DNA of 64,000 bases from DASQPJ01 sp036268355 (GCA_036268355.1 DATAUG010000223.1:1-64000), one strand, 5' to 3'. Counted from the first letter of the stretch, positions 7,394-16,584 are shown. The notes: generated from the letters alone by a model not told the origin. Numbers and translations are program-made.

Positions 7394-7464
7394 AACCCAC
7401 GGTCGAGGTCACCCCCGACAGCAGTTTTCAAGACTGCCGCACTAGGCCACTGTGCGAGCCCTCC
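7376..7464 (-). tRNA. tRNA-Ser (anticodon UGA)
   Basis: The minus strand folds into a class II tRNA. The acceptor stem is GGAGGGC/GCCCTCC. The anticodon stem-loop GCAGT-CTTGAAA-ACTGC gives anticodon TGA. A long variable arm follows, and the T-arm is CGTGG-GTTCGAATC-CCACG. The length of ~89 nt fits tRNA-Ser. The 3' CCA is not encoded. Its 3' end is the integration target of the neighbouring island. Confidence 0.95.
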
Positions 7465-7581
7465 TGGCGCGCAAGTCTGACACGGCGTCGACGGGCTGGA
7501 CCGGCGTGAGCGCGGTCGCGCGGAGTTCTCGCCCGGCCGTCTGCATGCAAACGGCCGGCAGGACAACCCCGGCGGGAACGT

Positions 7582-9276
7582 CTATCGCGGGCCGTCAGAT
7601 CGTGCTCCCGAAGGCACAGGCGGCTTGCTCGGCACCGCGGTCGGCGATTGCGGAGCGGGCGCGCGCTGAACCGGAGGCTGCTCGTTCGGAGGGCGCTGTG
7701 CCGGGGGTTGCGCAGCCGCGGTCGGCTCGGGCTGCTCGGCCGCGGGGTGCTCGACCGGGGCCGGGTGGTCCGGTGCTTGCTGCGCCGCCGGTTGCTGCGC
7801 CGGCGGTTGCCGGGTCGGGCTCTGCGGCGCCGGGGCCTTCGGTACCTGCTGCTGCGACTGGGCAGCCGTGGGGGCGGGCTTCGCCGGCGCGGGCGCCCCA
7901 CTCGCCGGTGCGTGCGGCTGCGCCGGTGCGTGTGGTTGCGCCGGTGCCTGGGGCTGGACCGGCTGCTGCGACTGCGCGGGCGGTTGCTCCGAGGGGGCCC
8001 GTGATTTCGGGCCTTGCTGAGCCGACGGCTGGGGCGCCGATGGCCTGGGCGGCGGCGCGGGCGCGGGCGGCTGCGGCGCCTGGGACTGTGGCACCTGAGC
8101 CGGCGGCGCCTGAGGTGGCGGCGGCGCGGCCGGCGAGGCGAGCGGCTGGACCGGACCGGCCGGCGGTTCCTGGGCAGTCGACTTCTGCACCGGGGTAACC
8201 ACCGCGGCGCGCGCAGGCGGTGGGTCGCCGGCGTGGGTCAGCGACAACAGCGTGGCGAGGATGCCCTCGTGAAAATTGCGGATGCGGTTGGCCGGATGAT
8301 CGTGCGCGTAGCGCTTCGTGCCGCTCTCGAAGTCGATCAGCAACGTGCCGTCGAGCACCGTCATGTCCTCCGGCATCGCCGGGAGCCAGACGCAGGCGAC
8401 CGGCGACCCGATGTGGTGCGGATCGGCGCGCCGCACCACGGACAATCGACCCCGACCGACGCCGTTGTCCGAGGCGAAGATGAAGGCCTGCGAGGTGATC
8501 ACCAAACCCTGTGCCCGCTGCGGAATCCGCCACGGGCCTTCGGCCCGTTTCAGCAGCCCGTCCAGGGTCAGCGTGTAGCGGTACATCCTGGCCGTGCGCG
8601 CCGAACCGTGGTTGCCGACGTAGACCGAGTTCCCCTCCACGGCGAAGAAGTCGATCGCGTCGATCTGCCGCGCGGGCCCATCGGCGTGCAGGAATGGACG
8701 GTGGTCATCTTGGGCGGCCGCGCGCATGGCGGACCGCAGTTTGTCGATGCGGTAACGCCGGACCGTCGGATGTTTGTGCGCGTCGGCGTTGTCCTGGGCG
8801 AACAACCAGTGCCCGACGAAGCCCATCCCGCCGAGGTGCGACTCCTCGATCTCGACCGTGCCGATCGCTCGTCCGGACGCCGGGTCGACGCCGACGAGCA
8901 AGGAGTGGTGCCCCTTTCGGTACATGCCGAGCAGAACCAGCCGGTGCCCGGCGCCGTCCCAATTGGTCCAGGTCGCCAGCGCCTGCGGCACGTGCGTGTC
9001 CAGGTAGGGAACGCCGGCCCACGGGTGGAAGACCCGGTCGTAGAGCGCCGAGACCGAGCCGCCCTGGTAATGCGCCACCTGACCACGGGGCTGCGAGGCG
9101 TCACAGTGCGGCGGCGTCGACGGCGTCGAGTTGTCCACCAGTTGAACGGAACCCGCCGGGACGACGGCCCCCCTGTCGTCGGCCGAGCCGACCAGGATCG
9201 TCGGCGCGATCAAGGTCAGCACAACTGCGGTGTGCACAGCCCAGGTCGGGCCGATCACCCGCAACCGCAGTGCCAT
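7582..9276 (-). CDS. Exported propeller-like protein with long Pro/Ala/Gln tail
   Basis: 564 residues from ATG 9276 after GGGGGG. An N-terminal hydrophobic segment (VHTAVVLTLIAPTILVGS) acts as signal or anchor. Residues ~50-345 form a globular domain with repeated 'LLVGVDPASGRAIGTVEI', 'SVYVGNHGSA' and 'GLVITSQAFIFASDN' elements, suggesting a beta-propeller. The last ~216 residues are almost only Pro, Ala, Gln and Ser (AQPHAPAQPHAPASGAPAPAK). Such tails span peptidoglycan or are glycosylated. No catalytic motif is recognised. It starts just downstream of tRNA-Ser, outside the island. Confidence 0.75.
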   Translation of the reverse strand: MALRLRVIGPTWAVHTAVVLTLIAPTILVGSADDRGAVVPAGSVQLVDNSTPSTPPHCDASQPRGQVAHYQGGSVSALYDRVFHPWAGVPYLDTHVPQALATWTNWDGAGHRLVLLGMYRKGHHSLLVGVDPASGRAIGTVEIEESHLGGMGFVGHWLFAQDNADAHKHPTVRRYRIDKLRSAMRAAAQDDHRPFLHADGPARQIDAIDFFAVEGNSVYVGNHGSARTARMYRYTLTLDGLLKRAEGPWRIPQRAQGLVITSQAFIFASDNGVGRGRLSVVRRADPHHIGSPVACVWLPAMPEDMTVLDGTLLIDFESGTKRYAHDHPANRIRNFHEGILATLLSLTHAGDPPPARAAVVTPVQKSTAQEPPAGPVQPLASPAAPPPPQAPPAQVPQSQAPQPPAPAPPPRPSAPQPSAQQGPKSRAPSEQPPAQSQQPVQPQAPAQPHAPAQPHAPASGAPAPAKPAPTAAQSQQQVPKAPAPQSPTRQPPAQQPAAQQAPDHPAPVEHPAAEQPEPTAAAQPPAQRPPNEQPPVQRAPAPQSPTAVPSKPPVPSGARSDGPR

Positions 9277-9426
9277 ACCAGCCCCCCGGCCTTCGCCGTC
9301 GAGCCCGCCGGCCATCCGGGATCGTGGTAGCACCGGCGAAGGTTGCCGGGTCGATCGTCTTGCGTCGGATGCGGAATTGCCGCGCGGACACGCCGTCGAG
9401 GCACATATGACGCTTCGTCAGAAGAT

Positions 9427-10716
9427 CTACAGCTGCGGGGGCACCAGGCGCCGCCGGTAACGTCGCCGCCCGAGGACGCGCAGCGCCCCGGCGGTGACGA
9501 ACAGCGCCGCCGCCAGGCCACCGGAGGCCGCGGACCACTTCAGGCTGATCGGAGTCGCCCGCGCCACCGCGGCCACCTTGGCCGGAATCTGATCCAGCGC
9601 GGAGAAGGAGGCGAAGCCGTCGTCCTCCGGGGACACCACGCTGGGCGACAACGGATCCACCAGTTGGCCCACCGGGTCGACCTCGCCGTCGTGCGCGAAA
9701 CCCCAATCCAGGAAGGCCGCTGCCTCCTGCGTGATCGTTGGGTGCGGAACACCCGTCAGGGTCACCAGGATCGTCTTGCCGTCGCGCTGGGCGGCCACGA
9801 TGTCGGTGTTGTGGGCCAACGACGTGTAGCCGGGCTTGACCCCGATGATGCCCGGGTACTTGCCGAGCAAGCGGTTCTCCGAGTTCACCTGGATCGTCGT
9901 CGGGTCGACGGATTGCTTGGTCGCCGTGGTGTTCCCGGGGAACTGCCAGTGCTGCGTGATCATGTACTTGCGGGCGTCGCCACGCTGCAGGAGCGCACGA
10001 CCGAACAGGGCGAGGTCGTAGGCGGAGGAGAACTGACCAGGGGCGTCGAGCCCGCTCGGGTTGACCACCGTGGTGTCATCCGCCTGCAGACGGTGCGCCT
10101 CGTCCATCTCCATACGGATGGCCTTCGCGAGGTCGCCCCCCGCGCCTGCCTTGGCCAGGCCCATCGCCGCGTCGTTGCCGGAGCGGAGGAACAGCGCGTA
10201 CCAGAGGTCGTTTATCTGGTAAGTCTCGCCGGCTGCCATTCCGACCCGGGTGCCCTCGACGCTCACGTCCTGCGCGTCGGCGGTGTAGGTGTCGTCCTCG
10301 TCCAGGCGGGGCAACATCGTCAAGGCCAGCAACGTCTTCTGGGTGCTTGCCGGGCGGAACAGGCCGTGCGGATCCTTGGCGGCCAGAATCTCGCCGGTGG
10401 TCGCGTCGGCGATCACGTAGGACGTGCCGTCGAAGAACGGCATCGGCCCGGCCGCCGGGTCCTCGATCGCGCCCTGATCGGCCAGTCGCGGGCCGCCGAT
10501 CGTCGGAGTCGCCGGCAACAGCGGGCCCAGCCCGGTGATCGGCGGGCCGGTCACGGCGAGCTGGCCGTCGGGTGCAGGCGACGGCGTGACGGAGGCCCCG
10601 GCAACCGGTAGCCCACCCAGGCCCAAGGCGGCGGCACCGACGCCGGCCACCACCGCAGTCCGGAGCAGCCGCGCGCGGCGACGCGACGCAGGCGCGGGAC
10701 TCGTCAACTCAACCAT
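9427..10716 (-). CDS. dacA: D-alanyl-D-alanine carboxypeptidase (DacA/PBP5 type)
   Basis: 429 residues from the ATG at 10716, though upstream in-frame starts exist. A signal peptide covers ~14-42 and a C-terminal TM with an Arg-rich tail follows residue ~395. Active-site motifs: S124-T-Q-K127 (SxxK) and S179-G-N181 (SxN). The third motif, normally KTG, reads K294-P-G-Y-T. This serine peptidase S11 family trims the terminal D-Ala of the peptidoglycan stem peptide outside the membrane. The Thr-to-Pro change in the KTG box is unusual and could lower activity. Together with the C-terminal anchor this fits mycobacterial and streptomycete DacB-like enzymes. Confidence 0.9.
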   Translation of the reverse strand: MVELTSPAPASRRRARLLRTAVVAGVGAAALGLGGLPVAGASVTPSPAPDGQLAVTGPPITGLGPLLPATPTIGGPRLADQGAIEDPAAGPMPFFDGTSYVIADATTGEILAAKDPHGLFRPASTQKTLLALTMLPRLDEDDTYTADAQDVSVEGTRVGMAAGETYQINDLWYALFLRSGNDAAMGLAKAGAGGDLAKAIRMEMDEAHRLQADDTTVVNPSGLDAPGQFSSAYDLALFGRALLQRGDARKYMITQHWQFPGNTTATKQSVDPTTIQVNSENRLLGKYPGIIGVKPGYTSLAHNTDIVAAQRDGKTILVTLTGVPHPTITQEAAAFLDWGFAHDGEVDPVGQLVDPLSPSVVSPEDDGFASFSALDQIPAKVAAVARATPISLKWSAASGGLAAALFVTAGALRVLGRRRYRRRLVPPQL

Positions 10717-10834
10717 GGCACCGCCGAGCGTAAGGCGCGGCGAAGAGCGGAGACCCATGATTTTGACCGACCGCTGCACACCGTTGACCCGCGCGGTGGA
10801 AGGTTGATTCTCCCCTTGCCACCGCCGTGCCGAT

Positions 10835-11695
10835 TCAGCCGGACGCGACCTGGGCCGACGTCTTGCGGGTCTCGGCCGGCTGGGCGAATCCGGCCAGCAG
10901 GAGCGCCGAACCCACGGTGATCACGAAGCCCAGAACCGCGACCAGGGCCAGGCCGGGGCGCGCGGTGTCGCCCAGTACGGACAGCCCGACCGCGGCGGGA
11001 ACCACCGTCTCGATCGCGAACACGACCGCCACCACGACTGTGACCGAACCCCGTTCGAGCCCGGCCGCGAACAGCACCGTGCCCAGCCCCCCGTAGGCCA
11101 GCACCGCGTAGGTCAACGGCTCCGCGAGCAGGTGCCACCAGGACCCCGAGACTGGCAACGCGCGCGCCGCGATGCCCACACCGCCGAACGCCGCCCCCGA
11201 CACCGCGGCCAGCAGCGTCGCACCGCCCCGCCCCGGTCGAGCGCCCCAGAGCCCGGCCGCGGTCAGGGGTGCGACCCCCACCAGTACCGCCCATTGGCCG
11301 GACCGGCTCAGCGAAGCGGCCCCGCCGGGCTCCGCGCTGACGGCGAGCAGGACCACGCCTACCGCCAAGGCCGTCAGCGCGGCCCACTGCACCCGGCCCA
11401 GTGCCAGACCGAGGAAGCGATCGGCCAGCAAAGCCGTGATGCCAACACTGGCCGCCACAGCCGCCTGCACCAGGAACAGCGGCAGGTGCCGCAGTGCGAG
11501 CAACGACGCCAGGAACCCCAGGCCGTCGAGCGCCAGGCCAGCCAGGTACGGCAACTGCGAAAACATCCGAACCACGACCCGCGCGTCCAACGAACCGCCG
11601 GGCGCACCGGCGCGCATCGCCGCGGCTTGCAACACCGCGGCCACCCCGTAACACAGGGCCGTGACGACAGCGCCGAACGCGGCCGCCACGACCAC
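10835..11695 (-). CDS. DMT-superfamily (EamA-like) integral membrane protein
   Basis: 286 residues, almost entirely hydrophobic, with about nine to ten TM helices in two internally similar halves. The start is GTG 11695 following GAGGAGGAGAC. The opening GAVVTALCYGVAAVLQAAAMRAG and the second-half VLAYGGLGTVLFAAGLERGSVT match drug/metabolite-transporter-like proteins common in actinobacteria. The substrate is unknown. It stands alone, with a strong hairpin (11788-11815) upstream that ends the next gene. Confidence 0.75.
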   Translation of the reverse strand: MVVAAAFGAVVTALCYGVAAVLQAAAMRAGAPGGSLDARVVVRMFSQLPYLAGLALDGLGFLASLLALRHLPLFLVQAAVAASVGITALLADRFLGLALGRVQWAALTALAVGVVLLAVSAEPGGAASLSRSGQWAVLVGVAPLTAAGLWGARPGRGGATLLAAVSGAAFGGVGIAARALPVSGSWWHLLAEPLTYAVLAYGGLGTVLFAAGLERGSVTVVVAVVFAIETVVPAAVGLSVLGDTARPGLALVAVLGFVITVGSALLLAGFAQPAETRKTSAQVASG

Positions 11696-11787
11696 GTCTC
11701 CTCCTCGCCCCGATCCATCAGCAGCCTAATGTCCGCCGGCGGAACACTCCGCGTCGCGGCACAACTGACCCGGGGTCAGATTCCGGC

Positions 11788-11815
11788 GGGGGCGGCCGGC
11801 GGGCCGGCCGCCCCC
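11788..11815 (-). terminator. Strong hairpin downstream of the small exported protein
   Basis: GGGGGCGGCCGG (11788-11799), a 4-nt loop and CCGGCCGCCCCC (11804-11815) form a perfect 12-bp stem, 8 nt past the stop at 11824. There is no U-run. It would act as a GC-rich actinobacterial terminator. Confidence 0.75.
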
Positions 11816-11823
11816 GAGGTGGG

Positions 11824-12216
11824 TCAGCCGGCCATCGGCGCGCCGGTGGTGCCGGTCGGGGCGCTCGCCGGAGCGGCCGCACCGGTCGTGCCGCTCGCCT
11901 TGTGGCTGCGGCGATGGACGGCGGTGCCCACCCGGTGGTGCCGCTGGACGCGCCGCGACACCCGGGAGGTCTTGGTGTGCTTGCGCTTCGGCGACGCGGC
12001 AGTCTTGCCCGGCACCGGGTTGTCCGACTTCGGCTCGGCCGAGGTGGGGGCCTTGCCGTCGTCGCCTGAGGTGCCGCCGGACGGGGCCGGGGCGCCGGAG
12101 ATGCCGGTCGGGATCGTCGCCGCGCCGGCCGTGGGCGTCATGCCGCCGCCGCCGGCGCTCAAGGCGAGACCCAGCACGGTCGCTGAGACGATCGTGGAAA
12201 TTCGACGTGCGTTCAT
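11824..12216 (-). CDS. Small exported basic protein (paralogue of the gene at 12574)
   Basis: 130 residues from ATG 12216, preceded by TAGGAG. The signal peptide MNARRISTIVSATVLGLALS…GAATIPTG is followed by a Gly/Ser/Pro linker. Then comes a strongly basic stretch, KRKHTKTSRVSRRVQRHH, with further RVGTAVHRRSHK, and an Ala/Thr/Gly tail. No Cys. The signal peptide is clearly related to that of the next gene upstream, so the two are paralogues with diverged mature parts. An exported cationic peptide could bind teichoic acid, DNA or glycans; function unknown. Confidence 0.75.
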   Translation of the reverse strand: MNARRISTIVSATVLGLALSAGGGGMTPTAGAATIPTGISGAPAPSGGTSGDDGKAPTSAEPKSDNPVPGKTAASPKRKHTKTSRVSRRVQRHHRVGTAVHRRSHKASGTTGAAAPASAPTGTTGAPMAG

Positions 12217-12545
12217 TGTTTCGGCTCCTAGAGGTTGGGATTCACACAGTTCGCTGCGCCGAGGCGGATGCCGCGCCGCAACACGTGGGAAAACTAGGAG
12301 CTGATGCCCCGCCCGTTCTGGGGAACGGCGGGGCTGTGGACAACTTCGGCCTGTGGATCGTCCGGGCCCGCAGACCGGTGGAACCGCAGCGGCGGCCGCA
12401 CGCCGAAGAGGCGGCCGGCTCGGCGCCGGCCGCCTCTGGTGTGCAGTCACGATGCAGTGGCGTCGAAGCCGGCTGCCCAGCATGTCGCCACAACAGGGCG
12501 CGTGGCTGTGCATGCCTCGCCACCGTTCGGGCGCCGCCTGCGGGA
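12217..12545. other. Intergenic region, no gene seen
   Basis: 329 bp upstream of the exported basic protein. It should hold its promoter. I see no ORF with family resemblance on either strand. Confidence 0.4.
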
Positions 12546-12561
12546 GGCCCTTCGCAGGGCC
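12546..12561 (-). terminator. Short hairpin after the His/Lys-rich peptide gene
   Basis: GGCCCT-TCGC-AGGGCC, a perfect 6-bp stem with a 4-nt loop, 13 nt beyond the stop at 12574. Confidence 0.6.
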
Positions 12562-12573
12562 GCCCTTCTCGAC

Positions 12574-12807
12574 CTAGGGCTTGTGCTTGGGCTTGTGCTT
12601 CAGGATCTTGTGATGCTTGATCACGGCGGGCTTCAACTTGTGGTGCTTCAGCTTTGGCTTCTTGTGGTGCTTGGCCGGCTGGTCGACCGTCGTGCTGTGC
12701 GAGACGGTGTCGGCGCTGGCGGAATCCGCCATGGCCACCCCACCGGCGGTGAGCGCGAAGCCGAGCAGGCTCGCGGAGATGATCGTAGGGAGACGACCTG
12801 CGTTCAT
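12574..12807 (-). CDS. Small exported His/Lys-rich peptide
   Basis: 77 residues from ATG 12807 after AAGGAGTTCC. The signal peptide MNAGRLPTIISASLLGFALT…SADTV closely resembles that of the gene at 12216. The mature part is ~45 residues and almost only Lys, His, Pro and Leu: KHHKKPKLKHHKLKPAVIKH and HKILKHKPKHKP. That composition recalls salivary histatins or metal-binding His-rich peptides, but no bacterial family is recognised. With its paralogue it forms a tandem pair of exported cationic peptides. Confidence 0.75.
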   Translation of the reverse strand: MNAGRLPTIISASLLGFALTAGGVAMADSASADTVSHSTTVDQPAKHHKKPKLKHHKLKPAVIKHHKILKHKPKHKP

Positions 12808-13305
12808 GGGCGTGGGAACTCCTTAGTCGGTGGCGTCAGGACGCGTAGCGAACTGCGGGACGCACCCAACCAAATTGCCTGGTTGAAGGCAAGAGGACGG
12901 ATTAATACAGATAAGCGAACGGTGTTCGCCAATCCGTCATCGGCATCGATTAGGCATCGAACCGCCGCGAAGCGTGCAGCTCCAGCGTTATGTTTCGGGC
13001 TCGTGTCCAGGCCCTGGCGACACCGGGCTTGCCTTTCGCGCCGGGTCGGCCGCGCGGCGGGCGTGCGGCCGTCGACGCGTCGTCCTGTTCGCGTCGTGCG
13101 CACGCGCCCGCCGGGCGGGGCGTCCCATCACCTACCGCAACGGGAGCTGCCTGGATCACGCTCCGCCGACCCCCGTGGTCCGGCGGCGCTCAAGATCCAC
13201 AACACACGATGAAACGGCACCTGCCCGCGAACTGTCACCAAGGCGACGATCAAGACTTCGGCATCGGTGTGTCCGGCGGGAAAACAACAGGTATCTGACA
13301 GATGG
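12808..13305. other. Non-coding stretch with a short dyad
   Basis: 498 bp between the His/Lys-peptide promoter and the PadR stop. The left half is less GC-rich than its surroundings and carries GCGAAC-GGT-GTTCGC (12915-12929). This palindrome could be an operator for the peptide gene ~110 bp away. No credible ORF. Confidence 0.45.
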
Positions 13306-13950
13306 TCACTTTCGCTTGAATTTGGGGTTCGCCAATGGAGCCCGAGCCAATACGTCCTCCAGCTGTGCCCAGGCGGCTTCCTGTGCGTCCGGCGGCCATT
13401 CCGCCGGGCGCTCCAGGACCGCCTTGCGGGCCCGCTGCGACCACTGGATGAGCATCAGGTACAGGTCGACATACAGGCCCGCGATCAGGGCCTGATCGGC
13501 CAGATGCTCGGGCGGGGGTGGAAAGCGCTCGAACCATCCGGTGTAGGCGTCGAATCCGGCCTGGGTCAGATCGCGGACCTGATTCTCCAGCGTCTCCAGG
13601 GCGGCCACGAGATCGTCCCGACTGCCCAGGTGCGCGAAGACCATCCGCACGACCGCCTCGGACTCGAACACCGGTGCGGCCGGCGGCGAGGCCAACCACT
13701 CGGCCAGCACCTTCCGCCCGTCCGAGGTGATCGAGTAGACGGCGCGTTTCTGACGCCCCTTCATCTGAATCTCGACCTCGGCAAAACCGTGTGCCACCAG
13801 ATTCTTCGGCTCCCGGTAGAGCAGGGTCGAGGACCGCGGCATGCAGTGCGAGAGTGAATTCTTCAGTTCCCCGGTCAGGTCGTAGGCGGAGTACGGCCGT
13901 CGGGCGAGCAGCGCCAGGACCGCGTACGACGTCGGTGTCAGTCGGGCCAT
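13306..13950 (-). CDS. PadR-family transcriptional regulator
   Basis: 214 residues. The N-terminal winged helix MARLTPTSYAVLALLARRPYSAYDLTGELKNSLSHCMPRSSTLLYREPKNLVAHGFAE is the PadR signature; the basic wing QMKGRQKRAVYSITSDGRKVLAEWL follows. The C-terminal ~100 residues form the helical dimerisation part (PadR_C type). It starts only 4 nt after the stop of the Liv permease-ATPase gene, so it is the last gene of that operon. It is probably a ligand-responsive repressor of it. Confidence 0.9.
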   Translation of the reverse strand: MARLTPTSYAVLALLARRPYSAYDLTGELKNSLSHCMPRSSTLLYREPKNLVAHGFAEVEIQMKGRQKRAVYSITSDGRKVLAEWLASPPAAPVFESEAVVRMVFAHLGSRDDLVAALETLENQVRDLTQAGFDAYTGWFERFPPPPEHLADQALIAGLYVDLYLMLIQWSQRARKAVLERPAEWPPDAQEAAWAQLEDVLARAPLANPKFKRK

Positions 13951-13954
13951 CGAC

Positions 13955-15880
13955 TCAGCTCGTCGCGGCAGCGCTGAACCGCAGCCGGTTGCCGAGGTAG
14001 TTGGCCCGAACGGTTTCGTTGGCGGTGATCTCGGCCGGGGTACCGCTGGCGAGCACCTTGCCGGCGGCCAGGACGTGCACGAGTTCGCACACCGAGAGCA
14101 CCGCGGTCACGTTGTGCTCGACGAGAAGGACGGTCATGCCCAATTCCGAGTGCAGGCGCCGGAGCAGGTCGAACATCGCGCCCTGGGAGTTCGGGTCCAG
14201 GCCCGCCGCGGGCTCGTCCAGCAGCAGGATCTGCGGCGAGGCCAGCAGTGCGCGGCCGATCTCGATGCGTCGCCGGCCGGAGAACGACAGCGTGCCGGCG
14301 CGGTCGTCCCACCGGTCCTCGATGGCGAGCATGGTGGCGATCGCCCGCGCGGCCCGCTCGGCGACCGCCGAGGCATCCCAGGCCTGCCGCAACCCGGCCA
14401 GGTAGGCCAGGGTGGGGGAACCGAGCTGATGGTGCGCGCCGAGCAACAGGTTGTCGGCGACCGTGAGGTCCTCGATGATCCGCGTGGACTGGAACACCCG
14501 CGACATCCCGGCCCGCGGCCGACGCCAGCCGGGCGAGTTGGTCACGTCCTGGCCGAACAGCCGCACCGTGCCGGAATCCGGTGGTCGGAAACCGCTGATC
14601 ACGTCGAAAAGGGTGCTCTTGCCGGCCCCGTTCGGTCCGATCAGCCCGGCGAACGATCCCGCCGGAACGCTCAGGCTCACCCCGTCCAGGACGGTCAGGC
14701 CGTCGATGTGGACGGCGATGTTCGCCACCTCCAAGGCCGGGCCCTCCCCGGCCGGACGGCGGCCCAGCCAGTCCGCGACGATCGCCGGAACCTCCTGCGC
14801 CGGCGCGGACTCCTGCCCGGACAGGCGCTGCAGATGCACTCGGTCGCTGTCGCCGATGAAATGCCTGCGCAGGTCGGCGAACAAACCGCCCATCCCGCGC
14901 GGGCCGACCAACGCACCGCCGATCAGCCCGACGCCGGCCATCAGGAACGTGTTGATCCGGTATCGCTCCAACTCGACCGGGAGGATCTGGTTGACGACCG
15001 AGACCGCAATCACCCAGCCGATCGCGTCGCGGCCGGCCAGCACCGGGACCGCCAGCAGCAGCAGCGAGGTCGGCGCCAGGTACTCCACGAACACCGGCGG
15101 ATTGATGTAGAGCCAACAAGCCAGCACCCCGGCCAGGCCGGCCAGGATGCCGGAGGTGGCGAACGCGGCGAGCCGGTATCGAATCGGCGAGATCCCGCAC
15201 GCGGCCGCGGCCTGACGGTCGGCTCCGACCAGCAGGAACGCACGGCCGGCCGGGCTGTGCCGCAGTCGCACCAGGAACAACACGATGACCGCCAGCCAAC
15301 CCAGCAGGAACCAGTAGAACGCCCGGTCGGTCTGCAACGGCAGCCCGAAGAAGTGCGGCCTCGGGTTGGTGATCGACTGCCCCAGTTCCGTCCCGCCCGA
15401 GATGCCGCCGGAAAACCGGCCCTGCGTGAAGATCGTCTTCTCCAAGGTGATCTGCACGCCCAGCGTGATCACGACCAGGTAGATGCCGGGCAGGCGCACG
15501 CTTGCCGCGGCGATCCCCACCATCAACAGCGTGACCGCGCCGATCGCAATGATCGCGGCGAAGACCCAGGGAATTCCCTTGCCCAGGTTGTCCGGGCGTT
15601 CCAGGTAGCCGAAGTAGTACAGCGCGGTACCCCACAACGCAGCACTGGTCAACGAGATCTCCCGCGCCCAGCCCTGCAGGACCAGCAACCCGAGTGAGGC
15701 CAGGGCCAGCGGGATCGCCGCACTGACCGTGAAGATCTGGTAGTCGGCGAAGTCGAAGACCCAGACCACAGCGATGATCCAGCACAGCACGGAGCCGGCG
15801 CCCATCGCCGAGCGGATCGGTCGGGTGCGCTGGCTGACCGGCACGTTTCGCAGCGGCATGTTCCTGGCGTGCTCGCTCAT
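13955..15880 (-). CDS. Branched-chain amino acid-type ABC permease fused to ATPase (LivM-LivG)
   Basis: 641 residues. The ATG at 15880 overlaps the LivF stop (ATGA). Residues ~1-370 are a LivM-type permease with ~9 TM helices, including the loop GADRQAAAACGISPIRYRLAAFATSG. Residues ~400-641 are a LivG-type ATPase: Walker A GPNGAGKST, Q-loop VFQS, a degenerate signature LSFSGRRRIEIGRAL, Walker B ILLLDEPAAGLDP and the H-switch VEHN. It completes an importer with LivH and LivF. Known Liv systems take branched-chain or aromatic acids, amides or urea; no binding protein is encoded here to tell which. Confidence 0.9.
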   Translation of the reverse strand: MSEHARNMPLRNVPVSQRTRPIRSAMGAGSVLCWIIAVVWVFDFADYQIFTVSAAIPLALASLGLLVLQGWAREISLTSAALWGTALYYFGYLERPDNLGKGIPWVFAAIIAIGAVTLLMVGIAAASVRLPGIYLVVITLGVQITLEKTIFTQGRFSGGISGGTELGQSITNPRPHFFGLPLQTDRAFYWFLLGWLAVIVLFLVRLRHSPAGRAFLLVGADRQAAAACGISPIRYRLAAFATSGILAGLAGVLACWLYINPPVFVEYLAPTSLLLLAVPVLAGRDAIGWVIAVSVVNQILPVELERYRINTFLMAGVGLIGGALVGPRGMGGLFADLRRHFIGDSDRVHLQRLSGQESAPAQEVPAIVADWLGRRPAGEGPALEVANIAVHIDGLTVLDGVSLSVPAGSFAGLIGPNGAGKSTLFDVISGFRPPDSGTVRLFGQDVTNSPGWRRPRAGMSRVFQSTRIIEDLTVADNLLLGAHHQLGSPTLAYLAGLRQAWDASAVAERAARAIATMLAIEDRWDDRAGTLSFSGRRRIEIGRALLASPQILLLDEPAAGLDPNSQGAMFDLLRRLHSELGMTVLLVEHNVTAVLSVCELVHVLAAGKVLASGTPAEITANETVRANYLGNRLRFSAAATS

Positions 15881-16584
15881 ATCTGACGACCAATCAGGTT
15901 GGCGCCCGGCCCGGACTCCCGGTACTCGGTCACGGTGCCGCCGTCGATGACCAGGATCCGGTCGGAAACGTCCTCCCGGACCTGTTGGAACTGTTCGGCG
16001 ACGACAACGGCCACCCCCTCGGAGAGCACACCGACCAGTGCTTCGTACACCCGGTCGACCACGACCGGCGCCAGGCCCTGCGACGGTTCCTCGACCAGCA
16101 GCAGTCGCGGCCCGGCCATCAGGGCGCGACCGATCGCGAGCATCTGTTGCTCGCCGCCGGACAACGTGCCGGCGCGCTGCTCCAACCGGCCGCTCAACTC
16201 CGGGAACAATGCCAGCACCCTGGTGAGGTGAGACCGCTCCTGGGCCCGGGGCAGCGCAGCGGCACCCAGCAACAGGTTTCCGCTGACCGTCATGTTCGGG
16301 AAGACCCGCCGGCCTTCCGGCGAGAACGCGATGCCTGCGCCGACCCGACGGAACGTCGGCCAGTTCGTCACGTCCGCACCGAGCAGGTCGATCCGACCAC
16401 CGATCGCCGGGATCGTGCCCATCAGGGTCTTCAGGAACGACGACTTGCCGGCCCCGTTGAGGCCGACCAGCGTGACGATCTGCCCGGCGAAGGCGGTGAA
16501 GTTCACGTCGTGCAGCACCACGTAGGAGCCGTAGCCGACCCGCAACTCCTCGGTCGTCAGGACCACGTCGCCCGGCGGCTTCAC
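15877..16584 (-). CDS. livF: ABC transporter ATPase, LivF type
   Basis: 235 residues from GTG 16584. It is full length for LivF: Walker A GLNGAGKSS, the LivF-typical FSPEGRRVFPNMTVSGNLLLG, signature LSGGEQQMLAIGRAL and Walker B LLLVEEPSQGLAP, in which the usual D of the D-E pair reads V-E. It couples ATP hydrolysis to the LivH/LivM permeases. The 4-nt overlap with the fused LivMG gene downstream gives coupled translation. A perfect inverted repeat lies between it and LivH. Confidence 0.9.
   Translation of the reverse strand: MKPPGDVVLTTEELRVGYGSYVVLHDVNFTAFAGQIVTLVGLNGAGKSSFLKTLMGTIPAIGGRIDLLGADVTNWPTFRRVGAGIAFSPEGRRVFPNMTVSGNLLLGAAALPRAQERSHLTRVLALFPELSGRLEQRAGTLSGGEQQMLAIGRALMAGPRLLLVEEPSQGLAPVVVDRVYEALVGVLSEGVAVVVAEQFQQVREDVSDRILVIDGGTVTEYRESGPGANLIGRQI

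Noticed and set aside
8014..9330. 438-codon plus-strand open frame
   Set aside because: Antisense shadow of the exported propeller-like protein; Arg/Gly/Val-rich translation without recognisable domains.
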